64,000 nucleotides of DNA from Petrocella sp024636985 (lineage in GTDB: Bacteria > Bacillota > Clostridia > Lachnospirales > Vallitaleaceae). A program made the position numbers and the translations under genes. Each line of letters opens with the position of its first letter. The stretch's first letter is position 1. Below, piece by piece: positions 32,625 to 42,106 of this stretch. The stretch covers positions 3,795 to 67,794 of the forward strand of contig JAGXFY010000015.1 in NCBI GenBank assembly GCA_024636985.1, written 5' to 3'. Below the pieces are notes generated by a model, which saw only the letters and a program-made list of their open reading frames with translations, searched no databases and had not been told where the DNA came from.

Positions 32625-33033
32625 AGGCTAACTCCTTAGAATATGGGTTAAATGCATTATAACATACTTTGATAAAGTTATTGTTTGGACATATAAAAGA
32701 CATACTTTAGTGTCATAATGACGTACTTCATATAAAAAACACCTTTATTTATATTTTCTGAATGGTTTTATTGCGTTATATTTTGAGGACAAAATTAACA
32801 AAAATAAGAAAACCTATGTAAAATATACCAAAAAAATTTGAAAAATGCCACTAAAACATTGTATTTGCACAGTTGAATTAATTGAATATTCTGAAATATA
32901 CAGGATAACCACCAAATCGACTTCTGTGATATTGACTATCAAAGTACAGTCACCTATAATTCAGTAGTCACATCAATATAACCTGCTGACACTATTATTT
33001 CGATTAATATGAGAAGTACAAAAGGAGTCTATT
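32625..33033. other. Intergenic region with one clear promoter
   Basis: About 400 bases, very AT-rich, between two divergent genes. I see no small gene or repeat. A strong promoter for the SleB-like gene lies at 32932-32960; nothing else is recognisable. Confidence 0.5.
32932..32960 (+). promoter_or_regulatory. Promoter of the SleB-like gene
   Basis: TTGACT and TATAAT separated by 17 bases, 74 bases before the start at 33034. Confidence 0.6.
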
Positions 33034-33813
33034 ATGTTTAAACTGAAACATCTATTTGAAAGCATGTGGTTTGGCCACAAAAGTATTTCAAAGAAAGTAT
33101 ACACAACTGGCCTTATGATTTTTTCAGGTGTATTTGTGATTGCTGTTGTGATGTTAAGTGTTAATGGATTTGCGAAGACTAAAACAATCGATCATATCGT
33201 TCTGTATGAGACAGAAGATGAGGATCAGAGTGAAAATAGGATTGAAGAAACAACAACTGTTGCTGAAGCTTCAGAAGAATCCTCGTATGACACCTTCGCA
33301 AGGTCCAATGACAATGACACATTACAGCTAGAAACAGAAGAAGCTGTCACCCTTGCGAAAGAAGATGAACAAGACCGAGTATTTAAAACAGCGACGGAAA
33401 ATTTAGAAGAAAGTCAAATCAATTTGTTGAACTTGAAGGATTATACGGCCTTGGTAAGGATCGTTGAAGCAGAGGCCACCAATGAAGATTTGAAAGGGAA
33501 AATTCTAGTTGCAAATGCTGTAATGAACAGAGTTAAAAGCAGAAGATTCCCTAATACCATCTATGAAGTGGTACATCAAAGAACAGGAAATAGAGCACAG
33601 TTTTCACCTATTGATGACGGTAGATATTATAAAGTAACAATCAAAGATTCTACAATCAAAGCGGTTGAACAGGCACTAAACGGTGTCGATTATTCTAATG
33701 GTGCGATGTTTTTTGTTTCCAAGTCATTGGCAAGTGAGAATGCCAGCAGTTGGTTTGATGACAATTTGACTTTTCTATTTCAACATGGTGGTCATCATTT
33801 TTATAAATATTAG
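33034..33813 (+). CDS. Cell wall hydrolase, SleB/CwlJ type
   Basis: This 259-residue protein has one N-terminal membrane anchor (about residues 28-47), an acidic linker, and a C-terminal Hydrolase_2 domain: LVRIVEAEATNEDLKGKILV, ANAVMNRVKSRRFPNTIYEV and RAQFSPIDDGRYYK. The Glu of RIVEAEA is the expected catalytic acid. SleB-type enzymes are lytic transglycosylases acting on cortex or vegetative peptidoglycan. AAAGGAG precedes the ATG. It is flanked by its own promoter and terminator. Confidence 0.88.
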   Translation: MFKLKHLFESMWFGHKSISKKVYTTGLMIFSGVFVIAVVMLSVNGFAKTKTIDHIVLYETEDEDQSENRIEETTTVAEASEESSYDTFARSNDNDTLQLETEEAVTLAKEDEQDRVFKTATENLEESQINLLNLKDYTALVRIVEAEATNEDLKGKILVANAVMNRVKSRRFPNTIYEVVHQRTGNRAQFSPIDDGRYYKVTIKDSTIKAVEQALNGVDYSNGAMFFVSKSLASENASSWFDDNLTFLFQHGGHHFYKY

Positions 33814-33829
33814 ATAAAGCATAAACAAG

Positions 33830-33867
33830 ATATTCATAGACCAAAAGTGTCTATGGATATTTTTTTT
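33830..33867 (+). terminator. Terminator after the SleB-like gene
   Basis: ATATTCATAGAC and GTCTATGGATAT followed by T7. Confidence 0.85.
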
Positions 33868-33902
33868 AATAATAAGCACATATGTCCGCATGTGACATAC
33901 AA

Positions 33903-33931
33903 TTGTCTTTTTAGATTAAATGTGATATAAT
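33903..33931 (+). promoter_or_regulatory. Promoter of thrC
   Basis: TTGTCT and TATAAT with a 17-base spacer, 35 bases before the thrC start. Confidence 0.6.
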
Positions 33932-33965
33932 CACTAAAAAATGAAATAAGGATGGATGATTAGAA

Positions 33966-35456
33966 ATGGATAAGCTTTTATATAAGAGCACAAGAGGACT
34001 TGAAAGGGATGTTTCAGCATCATATGCAATAGTCAAAGGATTAGCAAAAGACGGTGGTTTGTATGTACCTTCATATATCCCACAGATGAAAAAATCCATG
34101 ACAGAATTATCAGAAATGAACTATCAGGATTTGGCTTACGAAGTTATGTCACTTTACTATCAAGATTTTACAGAAGAAGAGCTAAGAGCTTGTATTCATC
34201 AAGCCTACGATCATAAATTTGATACAGATACCATTGCACCCACAGTAAAAGTGGGGGATGTTTATATGCTGGAATTATTCCATGGTTCAACGATAGCATT
34301 TAAAGATATGGCCTTATCCATATTGCCATATCTGATGAAGACAGCCGCTAAAAAATTAGGCATTGAGAAGGAAATCGTTATTCTAACTGCGACATCCGGT
34401 GATACAGGTAAGGCTGCTTTGGCTGGTTTTGCAGATGTTGAAAATACTAAAATAATAGTTTTCTATCCCAAAGACGGCGTAAGCCCTATTCAAAAGAAGC
34501 AAATGGTGACACAAAAAGGTGATAATACCTTTGTTGTCGGTATAGAAGGCAACTTTGATGATGCACAAAATGGCGTTAAACGTGTTTTCTCAGATCTAGA
34601 TTTTAATAAAGCTTTGGAACGTGGTGGTTTTCAATTTTCATCCGCAAATTCTATTAATATTGGGCGGCTTATACCACAGATTGCATACTATTTTTATACT
34701 TATGCAACACTTATAAAGCAAAAAGAAATTCTAGACGGTGAAACCATTAATGTGGCCGTCCCAACAGGTAACTTTGGAAATATTCTAGCGGCCTATTATG
34801 CAAAAGAAATGGGTCTACCACTAGGTAAATTAATTTGTGCTTCTAATGATAACAAAGTACTTTTTGATTTTATTAGAACTGGGAAGTATGACCGCCAAAG
34901 ACCATTCATACTTACCATGTCTCCATCAATGGATATCTTGATTTCTAGTAACTTGGAAAGACTGATCTATGAAATTGCAGGCGCAGATTCAACAGCAACA
35001 AAGGACTTAATGGAGGATCTAACGTCAAAAGGATTTTATGAAGTGACAGATAGTATGAAAGCGGGCTTGTCTGAATTTTATGGAAATTACGCAAATCAGT
35101 TAGAGACTCAACAGACCATAAAAAAAGTATTTGAGAAAAACCATTATCTCATGGACCCCCATACAGCCGTAGGATATGCGGTCTATGAGAAATATGTAGA
35201 AGATAGTGGTGACAAGACAAAAACAGTTGTTGTATCAACAGCCAGTCCCTATAAGTTCACGAAAAGTACTATGATTGCATTAGATCAAGTATATGATCAG
35301 ATTGATGATTTTGAACTGATTGATAAAATGAGAGAAAAAACCGGTGTAGAGATACCGGAGGCGATTCATGAAATATTAGAAGCGAGCATTCGACATAACA
35401 CCATCTGTAAACATGATGAGATGGAAAGTGTTATTAAGAAATTCCTACAAATATAA
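33966..35456 (+). CDS. thrC: Threonine synthase
   Basis: This 496-residue PLP enzyme converts O-phosphohomoserine to threonine. It shows ELFHGSTIAFKDMALSILPY with the PLP-binding Lys near residue 112, TATSGDTGKAALAGF (phosphate-binding loop) and NVAVPTGNFGNILAAYYAKE. It is of the longer ThrC type. AAGGATGG precedes the ATG, a promoter and a terminator bracket it, and no other threonine pathway gene is adjacent. Confidence 0.94.
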   Translation: MDKLLYKSTRGLERDVSASYAIVKGLAKDGGLYVPSYIPQMKKSMTELSEMNYQDLAYEVMSLYYQDFTEEELRACIHQAYDHKFDTDTIAPTVKVGDVYMLELFHGSTIAFKDMALSILPYLMKTAAKKLGIEKEIVILTATSGDTGKAALAGFADVENTKIIVFYPKDGVSPIQKKQMVTQKGDNTFVVGIEGNFDDAQNGVKRVFSDLDFNKALERGGFQFSSANSINIGRLIPQIAYYFYTYATLIKQKEILDGETINVAVPTGNFGNILAAYYAKEMGLPLGKLICASNDNKVLFDFIRTGKYDRQRPFILTMSPSMDILISSNLERLIYEIAGADSTATKDLMEDLTSKGFYEVTDSMKAGLSEFYGNYANQLETQQTIKKVFEKNHYLMDPHTAVGYAVYEKYVEDSGDKTKTVVVSTASPYKFTKSTMIALDQVYDQIDDFELIDKMREKTGVEIPEAIHEILEASIRHNTICKHDEMESVIKKFLQI

Positions 35457-35483
35457 GCACGACACCTTCAATGTATATATATT

Positions 35484-35522
35484 AAAGCCATGGGCTGTCA
35501 TAGGACAATCCATGGCTTTTTA
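35484..35522 (+). terminator. Terminator after thrC
   Basis: AAAGCCATGGGCTGTC and GACAATCCATGGCTTTTT pair as a long stem followed by T. Confidence 0.8.
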
Positions 35523-35546
35523 TACTTAGGGTTATAGGGGTTATTC

Positions 35547-36428
35547 TTATGACATGCGTTCAGGATGATATTGTGCAGGATTGACATGTACAACGACTTC
35601 TTCAATATTATCGATTGATTCTAGCTTTTGTCGGACTTCACTGGCGATCTCATGGCCTTTGTAAACCGTTAAATTGGCATCAATGGATATTTTGACAATG
35701 AGTAGAAAGTGTAGACCGACAGGCTTGGCTGAGATGGCGTCTATATGGTCAACACCTTCAATTGCCTTGATAATATCTGAAAACTGTTTCATAAGCATGT
35801 TGTCAATACTGGTATCCATAAGAACATTGTAAGCGCCTGTGAAGATCTTAAAGCCACTAAAAGCAATCCAGAATGAAATGAGCATACCGCCAATACTATC
35901 AATAAAATAGAGTTCGAAATAGCCGGATAAAATACTAAGTAGCGTCAAGAGGGTAATAAAGATATCGTTACGATGATCTTCAGCATTAGCATGGGCCAAA
36001 AGGCTGTTATGTATTTTGCCGACACGTCTTGCGAAGTAAAAAAGAATGAACTTGATGATGATGGTTGATAAACCAACAAGTATAAGCCAGATTGAGTACG
36101 TGAACTCGGAACCGTAAATTAAAGTATTTAGGGATGAACGAAAGATTGAAAAAGCCACAAGTAGTAAAGAAAAGCTTATAATCATACTAAATATGTACTC
36201 GGCTTTCCCATGACCATATGGGTGGTCATCGTCAATGGGTTTGGCAGAAATGTGATTACCGATATAGGTCATAACAGAAGCAAAGACATCACCGGCACTG
36301 TTGAGACCATCAGCAATCATAGACTGACTTCTAGTGGCAAATCCTACGATGAGTTTTGATGCTAGAAGGGCTATATTGCCAATCAAGCCATAAATGGCTA
36401 CTTCATTTATCTTTTTGTGTCTAGACAT
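35547..36428 (-). CDS. Cation diffusion facilitator (CDF) family transporter
   Basis: This 293-residue membrane protein exports divalent metal ions by proton antiport. It has six membrane helices; the second contains MIADGLNSAGDVFASVMTYI with the Asp metal ligands, and the fifth YFIDSIGGMLISFWIAFSGF. HDDHPYGHGKAEYIFS-type sequence (DDDHPYGHGKAEY) follows the loop, and a cytosolic C-terminal domain of about 90 residues ends the protein. AAAGGTGAAGAC precedes the Met at 36428. The ion is uncertain (Zn, Mn or Fe). Confidence 0.9.
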   Translation of the reverse strand: MSRHKKINEVAIYGLIGNIALLASKLIVGFATRSQSMIADGLNSAGDVFASVMTYIGNHISAKPIDDDHPYGHGKAEYIFSMIISFSLLLVAFSIFRSSLNTLIYGSEFTYSIWLILVGLSTIIIKFILFYFARRVGKIHNSLLAHANAEDHRNDIFITLLTLLSILSGYFELYFIDSIGGMLISFWIAFSGFKIFTGAYNVLMDTSIDNMLMKQFSDIIKAIEGVDHIDAISAKPVGLHFLLIVKISIDANLTVYKGHEIASEVRQKLESIDNIEEVVVHVNPAQYHPERMS

Positions 36429-36673
36429 GTCTTCACCTTTTCTATCCATAATATGTGTTAAAGTTTACCATGATTAGAAACATTGTTCAAGGTTTTAGGC
36501 GTTTCCTTTCTGTTTAATCAAAACTAGTTAGAATGAAGTGTTGAAATAATAAGCATTCTCATATATAATACATAGGTAACAGAGATGCTAGTAATCTCCA
36601 AATAGATGGTGTCATGACATATTTTATTGTAAATATTGTTGACGTAGAACATCAATATTGTAAGGAGTTCAAG

Positions 36674-37789
36674 ATGAGATTTGTTCCGGTTTCAGGACTT
36701 GTTGAAGGCATGGTTTGTGGCAGAAAATTATACGATGTCAATCACCAGTTGCTCCTTAACAGCAACAGTATTATACATAGGTCCTATATAGAGCGTATTA
36801 AAAGCCTTGGTTATCAAGGTATATATATCGAAGATGAAATGTCAAAAGACATTATGCTTAAGGACGTCATAAGTGACGAACTTAGAATGTCTGCAATTAA
36901 AGCCGTTAAGGATATTTGTATTTATGCCAGCCAATCAAAAAGTGATCCCAAAAAATTAGTTGATAAAGTCAATCATACAAAAATCCTTATTTCAAACATC
37001 GTGGAGCAAGTCCTTGAGAACAAAGATACCATGGTCAATTTAATTGATTTGAAGTTTTATGATGATTACACTTTTTTTCATTCTGTTAATGTAGCGGTAT
37101 TATCTATTTTAGTAGGTGTTGAATACGGATTAAATAAAGCGGATTTATTTAATGTTGGACTTGCATCTATTCTACATGATATTGGGAAGATGTTTGTTGA
37201 TAAAGATATTCTTAACAAGCCAGGAAAATTAACAGAAGAAGAATATGAAGCAGTAAAACAACACCCAACATTTGGCTTTAATTATCTAAAAGAGTCTTAT
37301 GATATTCCGACAAGTGTTTACGTTTCAGTGCTTCAGCATCACGAAAGATACGATGGTAAGGGCTATCCAATGCAGAAATCCAAAGATCAAATATCTATAA
37401 TTGCACGTATTATAGGTGTGGCGGATGTATATGATGCTTTAACTTCTTCACGACCTTATAGAGAGGCATTGTTACCTTCAGAAGCAATGGAGTTCATTAT
37501 GGCCAATGGAGGTAGCATGTTTGATCTTGAGATTACAAAGATATTTGCAAAAAAAGTAGCACCTTTTCCGGTGGGTACCTATGTGATTCTAAGCAATGGT
37601 TTGACGGGTATCGTGGCTTCTAATCATGAGGATGCTTGTATGCGTCCGGAGGTAAAAATTATCATGAATGCGAATCAAGAAGTGATTGTACCCTACATAC
37701 TTGATTTGAGACTTAATAGATCCTTGAGATCTGTTACGATAACAGGCATTAACAGCTTAATGAAGGCAAAAGAAGTAAAGGAAGCTTGA
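36674..37789 (+). CDS. HD-GYP domain phosphodiesterase
   Basis: This 371-residue protein probably hydrolyses cyclic di-GMP. The HD part shows FHSVNVAVLSILVG and LHDIGKMFV (about residue 167), and the GYP part LQHHERYDGKGYP (about 222), followed by IGVADVYDALTSSRPYREAL. The N-terminal 130 residues lack membrane helices and resemble the usual DUF3391-type extension. AAGGAG precedes the Met at 36674; an extension to 36614 is less likely. Confidence 0.9.
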   Translation: MRFVPVSGLVEGMVCGRKLYDVNHQLLLNSNSIIHRSYIERIKSLGYQGIYIEDEMSKDIMLKDVISDELRMSAIKAVKDICIYASQSKSDPKKLVDKVNHTKILISNIVEQVLENKDTMVNLIDLKFYDDYTFFHSVNVAVLSILVGVEYGLNKADLFNVGLASILHDIGKMFVDKDILNKPGKLTEEEYEAVKQHPTFGFNYLKESYDIPTSVYVSVLQHHERYDGKGYPMQKSKDQISIIARIIGVADVYDALTSSRPYREALLPSEAMEFIMANGGSMFDLEITKIFAKKVAPFPVGTYVILSNGLTGIVASNHEDACMRPEVKIIMNANQEVIVPYILDLRLNRSLRSVTITGINSLMKAKEVKEA

Positions 37790-37819
37790 TGACGTATTAG
37801 AGAAATATTTATAAAAGAA

Positions 37820-37850
37820 AAGGCCTAACTCCTAAGAGTTAGGCTTTAAT
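37820..37850 (+). terminator. Terminator between HD-GYP and pfp genes
   Basis: AAGGCCTAACTC and GAGTTAGGCTTT around CTAA; it can serve both convergent genes. Confidence 0.85.
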
Positions 37851-37876
37851 AATTTTTATATAAAAGTGCTGGGTGG

Positions 37877-39112
37877 TTAATTGTTTTTAAGATGTTGAAT
37901 ATCCATATAATTGGGTAACCCGTTTTTGTAGGTAAGAGGTGTTTCGCCTTCTATAAGCGGTCTGGCATACTCAAGAAAATCAGATGTAACATCATCACCG
38001 CTAGCACTGATATAATGTTTTGGGACTTGTTTTTCTTGATTGGCCACTAAGCCAACGTCTACAGGTTGAATTTCGACTTCGTAAGGTTTTACATTTAATC
38101 TTTTGATGGCCATCATTTTTCCGGTCAATCCTTTAATGGCTGATTCAACCGCCGCTTTTCCAACGGCTACGGCTTCTTGAATGTCTGTATTTGACCCAAT
38201 ATGACCGGCTGCTCTTTGGAGCACACTGAGCTCAACAGAACGCACTTTGCAACCAAGTTGATCTGCTAACATATATTCTAGTGTCTTACCAACGCCACTC
38301 AGTTTGGCATGGCCAAAAGCATCATTTGTTCCGGAAACGGAAGCGGCGACATAGTTACCATCCTTATCTTTTATACCTTCCGAAATAGCAACGATAACAT
38401 TTTTTCGACTTTTTTGTAGTGTCTTAATACGTTCTATGAATTGCTGTACGTCAAAAGCTGTTTCAGGAAGATAGATTAGATCCGGTGCACTGCTATAGGT
38501 TGTACGAGCCAGAGCGGAAGCGGCTGTCAACCATCCGGCATTACGTCCCATTATCTCTACAATGGTGACAGATTCAAAATCGTATATATAGGTATCGTGA
38601 GCAATCTCAAGTAAAGTAGTAGCCACATACTTAGCTGCAGAGCCAAAGCCGGGAGTATGGTCTGTTTCCACCAAATCATTGTCGATGGTTTTTGGAATAC
38701 CGATGATTTTCATATCAATATGATGTTCAACTGCGTACTTGGAAAGCTTAGAAACGGTATCCATTGAGTCATTGCCGCCAATATAAAAGAAATATCCAAT
38801 AGCTTTTTCTTTGAAAAAACTAAAAATTTTCTCGTAGGGTTCAGCAGCCTTAGAATAATCCGGTAATTTGAAACGGCAAGATCCTAGGTACATAGCTGGT
38901 GTATAGCTCAGTTGCTGTAGAGATTCAGGGTTATGTGCGAAGAGTTCCGTCAGATTCAAAGTATGATCTTCTAAAACACCGGTGATGCCATTTAAGGCTC
39001 CATATACTGTATCGATTTCTGGATGCTTAAGTGCAGCTTCAATAACACCGCAAAGAGATGCGTTAATAGCGGCTGTTGGACCGCCGGATTGGGCGACTAT
39101 GCAGTTTGACAT
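37877..39112 (-). CDS. pfp: PPi-dependent 6-phosphofructokinase
   Basis: This 411-residue enzyme phosphorylates fructose 6-phosphate with pyrophosphate in glycolysis. It has AQSGGPTAAINASLCG at the start, YIGGNDSMDT, and GIPKTIDNDL. In ATP enzymes the two motifs read GGDGS and GIPGTIDND; the Asp and Lys here are the known markers of PPi use. EIMGRNAGW provides the substrate-binding residues. CAGGAGG precedes the Met at 39112, which I prefer over the extension to 39163. Confidence 0.92.
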   Translation of the reverse strand: MSNCIVAQSGGPTAAINASLCGVIEAALKHPEIDTVYGALNGITGVLEDHTLNLTELFAHNPESLQQLSYTPAMYLGSCRFKLPDYSKAAEPYEKIFSFFKEKAIGYFFYIGGNDSMDTVSKLSKYAVEHHIDMKIIGIPKTIDNDLVETDHTPGFGSAAKYVATTLLEIAHDTYIYDFESVTIVEIMGRNAGWLTAASALARTTYSSAPDLIYLPETAFDVQQFIERIKTLQKSRKNVIVAISEGIKDKDGNYVAASVSGTNDAFGHAKLSGVGKTLEYMLADQLGCKVRSVELSVLQRAAGHIGSNTDIQEAVAVGKAAVESAIKGLTGKMMAIKRLNVKPYEVEIQPVDVGLVANQEKQVPKHYISASGDDVTSDFLEYARPLIEGETPLTYKNGLPNYMDIQHLKNN

Positions 39113-39332
39113 GGTTTTCCTCCTGAAGGGCTTGATTAATGGTATTTTATCTCGAATTTCCATTCTTATACTACCTTAGGTGGCTATAAAAATCAAGATA
39201 AAGACAAAGAAAGAACAAATGCTTTTTAATGTGATTTTAATGTTGTACTAAAGCACAAGTAATACTATACTGTTACTATAGGACTATAAGATGATAAGAC
39301 CTTGTATGTGAAGGTCCGAGGAAGTGATAACT

Positions 39333-39884
39333 ATGAAAATTACCAGTGAGGATATCAAGGCTGTACAAAGTCGTATGGACGTAACCTATGAAGAAGCCGA
39401 ACGCTATTTGCTCAAGGCAAATGGTGATATAGAACTTGCCATATACTTAATTGGCGAAAAGAAAGGATCCAATCTATCCAAATTCATGACGGAGTTAAAC
39501 CGTCTTGCAAAAGAGTTGATGACCTATTATGTCAGAATTGATAGAAAAAAAGAGATTCTATTGAATCTGCCTTTGATTATGATTGTATTGTTCCTAGTCT
39601 TTCTCGAAGTAGAAACAAAAATTTGGGTTTTGGTCATTGGTATCGGTGCCATATTAATAAGTGAGAGTCAAGTAACCATCTACAAACGAAGTAAGGATTC
39701 AGATAGTATTATAAGTCAACCCAAAGAACCTCCAAAAGAAGATGTGCCCATATTCCGGGATGAAAAGCAGGCATCAAAAGACTTGGAACATATGGATGCA
39801 TCGAAAAAATCCACGGGCAAGTCTGTGGATCAGGCAGAAGTTAACAAGGATGACGATTACTATGAAGTGACCATAGAGAAATAG
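39333..39884 (+). CDS. UBA-like / DUF4342 membrane protein
   Basis: This 183-residue protein begins with a UBA-like helical domain (ITSEDIKAVQSRMDVTYEEA, ERYLLKANGDIELAIYLIG), then a DUF4342-like segment, two hydrophobic stretches (about residues 75-110), and a charged tail with many Lys, Glu and Asp. The function is unknown. GAGGAAG precedes the Met at 39333. The response regulator begins eight bases after its stop, so the three genes probably form one operon. Confidence 0.75.
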   Translation: MKITSEDIKAVQSRMDVTYEEAERYLLKANGDIELAIYLIGEKKGSNLSKFMTELNRLAKELMTYYVRIDRKKEILLNLPLIMIVLFLVFLEVETKIWVLVIGIGAILISESQVTIYKRSKDSDSIISQPKEPPKEDVPIFRDEKQASKDLEHMDASKKSTGKSVDQAEVNKDDDYYEVTIEK

Positions 39885-39892
39885 GGAGATGT

Positions 39893-40582
39893 ATGAAAGA
39901 GAAAATATTGGTTGTAGAAGATGAAATCAAAATAGCAAGGTTTATTGAATTAGAACTTAAGTATGAAGGCTATGATGTGATTGTTGCCAGTGATGGTAGA
40001 ATGGGATTGGAAATGTTTAATGAAGGTGGGGCAGACCTTGTCTTGCTGGACTTGATGTTGCCCAGACTTAGCGGTATAGAAGTTTGTCGAAGGATCAGAC
40101 AGGCGAACGCTAATATTCCAATCATCATGTTGACGGCCAAAGATGATGTTTCTGATAAGGTCATGGGACTGGATATGGGTGCAGATGACTACATGACCAA
40201 ACCATTTGAGATTGAAGAGTTGTTGGCTAGGATGCGTGTAGCGTTAAAACGTAAAGATAGCCCCAAAGAAAACAATGGATTAAAAGCCCTAACATATAAA
40301 GGGCTGGTTATAAATGAGCTTAAAAGAGAAGTCACGTTTAAAGAAGAAGTCATTGAACTCACAAAAAAAGAATATGAACTTCTAAAATATTTACTTGAAA
40401 ACAAAAATATTGCTTTGGACCGGGAAAAGATACTTGAAAAAGTATGGGGTTATGATTATTATGGCGACACAAACGTTATTGATGTCTATGTTCGATATTT
40501 AAGAGCTAAGATTGATCAGAAATACGATGTTGAGATCATAAAGACGGTTAGAGGCATTGGGTATATTATTAATGAAGCGTAG
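39893..40582 (+). CDS. OmpR/PhoB-family response regulator
   Basis: This 229-residue regulator has a receiver domain (ILVVEDEIKIARFIELEL; phosphoacceptor Asp in LVLLDLMLPRLSG; Lys in YMTKPFEIEELLARM) and a C-terminal winged helix (ELTKKEYELLKYLLENKNIA, GDTNVIDVYVRYLRAKID). The partner sensor kinase gene overlaps its 3' end by 11 bases. Targets are not evident. Confidence 0.95.
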   Translation: MKEKILVVEDEIKIARFIELELKYEGYDVIVASDGRMGLEMFNEGGADLVLLDLMLPRLSGIEVCRRIRQANANIPIIMLTAKDDVSDKVMGLDMGADDYMTKPFEIEELLARMRVALKRKDSPKENNGLKALTYKGLVINELKREVTFKEEVIELTKKEYELLKYLLENKNIALDREKILEKVWGYDYYGDTNVIDVYVRYLRAKIDQKYDVEIIKTVRGIGYIINEA

Positions 40583-42077
40583 TAAGATGGATACCAAGCA
40601 ACGTCCTAAAAAAGCGTTGCTTTTTCCTGTGGGCTTATTTAAAGAAATAAGACATGTTTTTAAATACTTATACTTAAGCCTAACTTTATCCATGCGCAAA
40701 AAAATCTCATTTGACTATGGCATCCTTTACTGGATGGCAACCATCGTTACAACGTTTATAGTACTTGTGGGATTTAGTTTTTATGACGTACAACAAAGGA
40801 GTGTAGAAATAGTAGATGGTGTTTTTGAAATGGTAGTTCCCTTTGAAATGGGGGTATATAACATGGATGCCTTGACCTATCAAATGGAGTCTATTTCTTC
40901 AGAAAATGAAGTAGGTGTCCAGGTGCTTATGTCCAGACAGGACAGGGAAGAAATTGGTTACACGATTACCAGTTCCACCTATAGTGCATCCTTATATCGA
41001 CTGTCATACATAGATAGGATACCCTTACTATTTAATGAGGGTTTGTTTATCCGGTCGGCTAACCGATATTACAAGATCAATGATTATGATACGGTAGACT
41101 ATAAGATTATGACCATTCATAATATAAAATCCATGAATAAGACCCGATTAGTATTAGGTGGTTTGCTTCTGTTTGGACAATTGTCCGGTTTTATTTTTAT
41201 GTCTATCATTGGGTCCATTCGTTTAAAGCAAGTTTTTAAACCCATTTTCACCATGACCAAAGCAGCAGAAAAAATATCCATTAATGATGTTGAAGGGAAT
41301 CTGGATGTCTCAAGAGCGAAATATGAACTAAAAGACCTTGCATTGACCTTTAATGATATGCTGGATCGTATTCGTTCAGATTATGATAAGCAAAAAAGAT
41401 TCGTGTCGGATGTTTCTCATGAACTTAGAACACCGATTTCTATTGTAAACGGATATGTTAGAATGTTGGACAGATGGGGAAAAGAAGATGAGGCTATACT
41501 TGAAGAAGCCATAGATGCTATCAAAAGTGAATCAAAAAACATGCAAGTTTTAGTAGAAAATTTACTGACATTGGTGCGTTCGGATAATCAAACACTCAAA
41601 TTTGAAAAAGAGATGTTTGATATTGGTAAGTTGGCTACAGAAATCATGAAAGATATGGAAATGGTAGACGAGGGTAGTCATACGTTTATTTGTGATATTC
41701 AGATGGGTATTGATGTGTGCTTGGATTATGCCAAAATAAAACAGACGTTTAGAATTTTTATTGATAATGCAATGAAATACACCCCGGATGGTGGGGAAAT
41801 CACCTTTAAACTTAAGCAGGAATATAGTTCGGTTATCATATCTATTATTGACACCGGTATAGGCGTTGATAAGGATGATTTGCCTTATCTATTTGATCGT
41901 TTTTACAGATCTGATGAATCTAGAACAAGGCAAACAGGTGGACATGGTCTTGGATTGTCTATCGCAAAAGCAATGATTATAGGTCAAAATGGAATGATAC
42001 GCGTTAAAAGCAAAGTTCAAGAAGGAAGCGCATTCATCATTAGCTTGCCAGTGAATACGTCTGAAACCTGTCTATAA
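40572..42077 (+). CDS. Sensor histidine kinase
   Basis: This 501-residue kinase has two membrane helices (about residues 50-70 and 190-212) enclosing an extracellular sensor domain, a HAMP linker, HisKA with FVSDVSHELRTPISIVNGYV, and HATPase_c with FIDNAMKYTPDGGEI (N box), IIDTGIGVDKDDL and GGHGLGLSIAKAM. It should phosphorylate the regulator encoded just upstream. The Met at 40572 overlaps the regulator stop. Confidence 0.94.
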   Translation: MKRSKMDTKQRPKKALLFPVGLFKEIRHVFKYLYLSLTLSMRKKISFDYGILYWMATIVTTFIVLVGFSFYDVQQRSVEIVDGVFEMVVPFEMGVYNMDALTYQMESISSENEVGVQVLMSRQDREEIGYTITSSTYSASLYRLSYIDRIPLLFNEGLFIRSANRYYKINDYDTVDYKIMTIHNIKSMNKTRLVLGGLLLFGQLSGFIFMSIIGSIRLKQVFKPIFTMTKAAEKISINDVEGNLDVSRAKYELKDLALTFNDMLDRIRSDYDKQKRFVSDVSHELRTPISIVNGYVRMLDRWGKEDEAILEEAIDAIKSESKNMQVLVENLLTLVRSDNQTLKFEKEMFDIGKLATEIMKDMEMVDEGSHTFICDIQMGIDVCLDYAKIKQTFRIFIDNAMKYTPDGGEITFKLKQEYSSVIISIIDTGIGVDKDDLPYLFDRFYRSDESRTRQTGGHGLGLSIAKAMIIGQNGMIRVKSKVQEGSAFIISLPVNTSETCL

Positions 42078-42106
42078 ATAATAATAAAAAATGAAGTGAG
42101 GTTTTT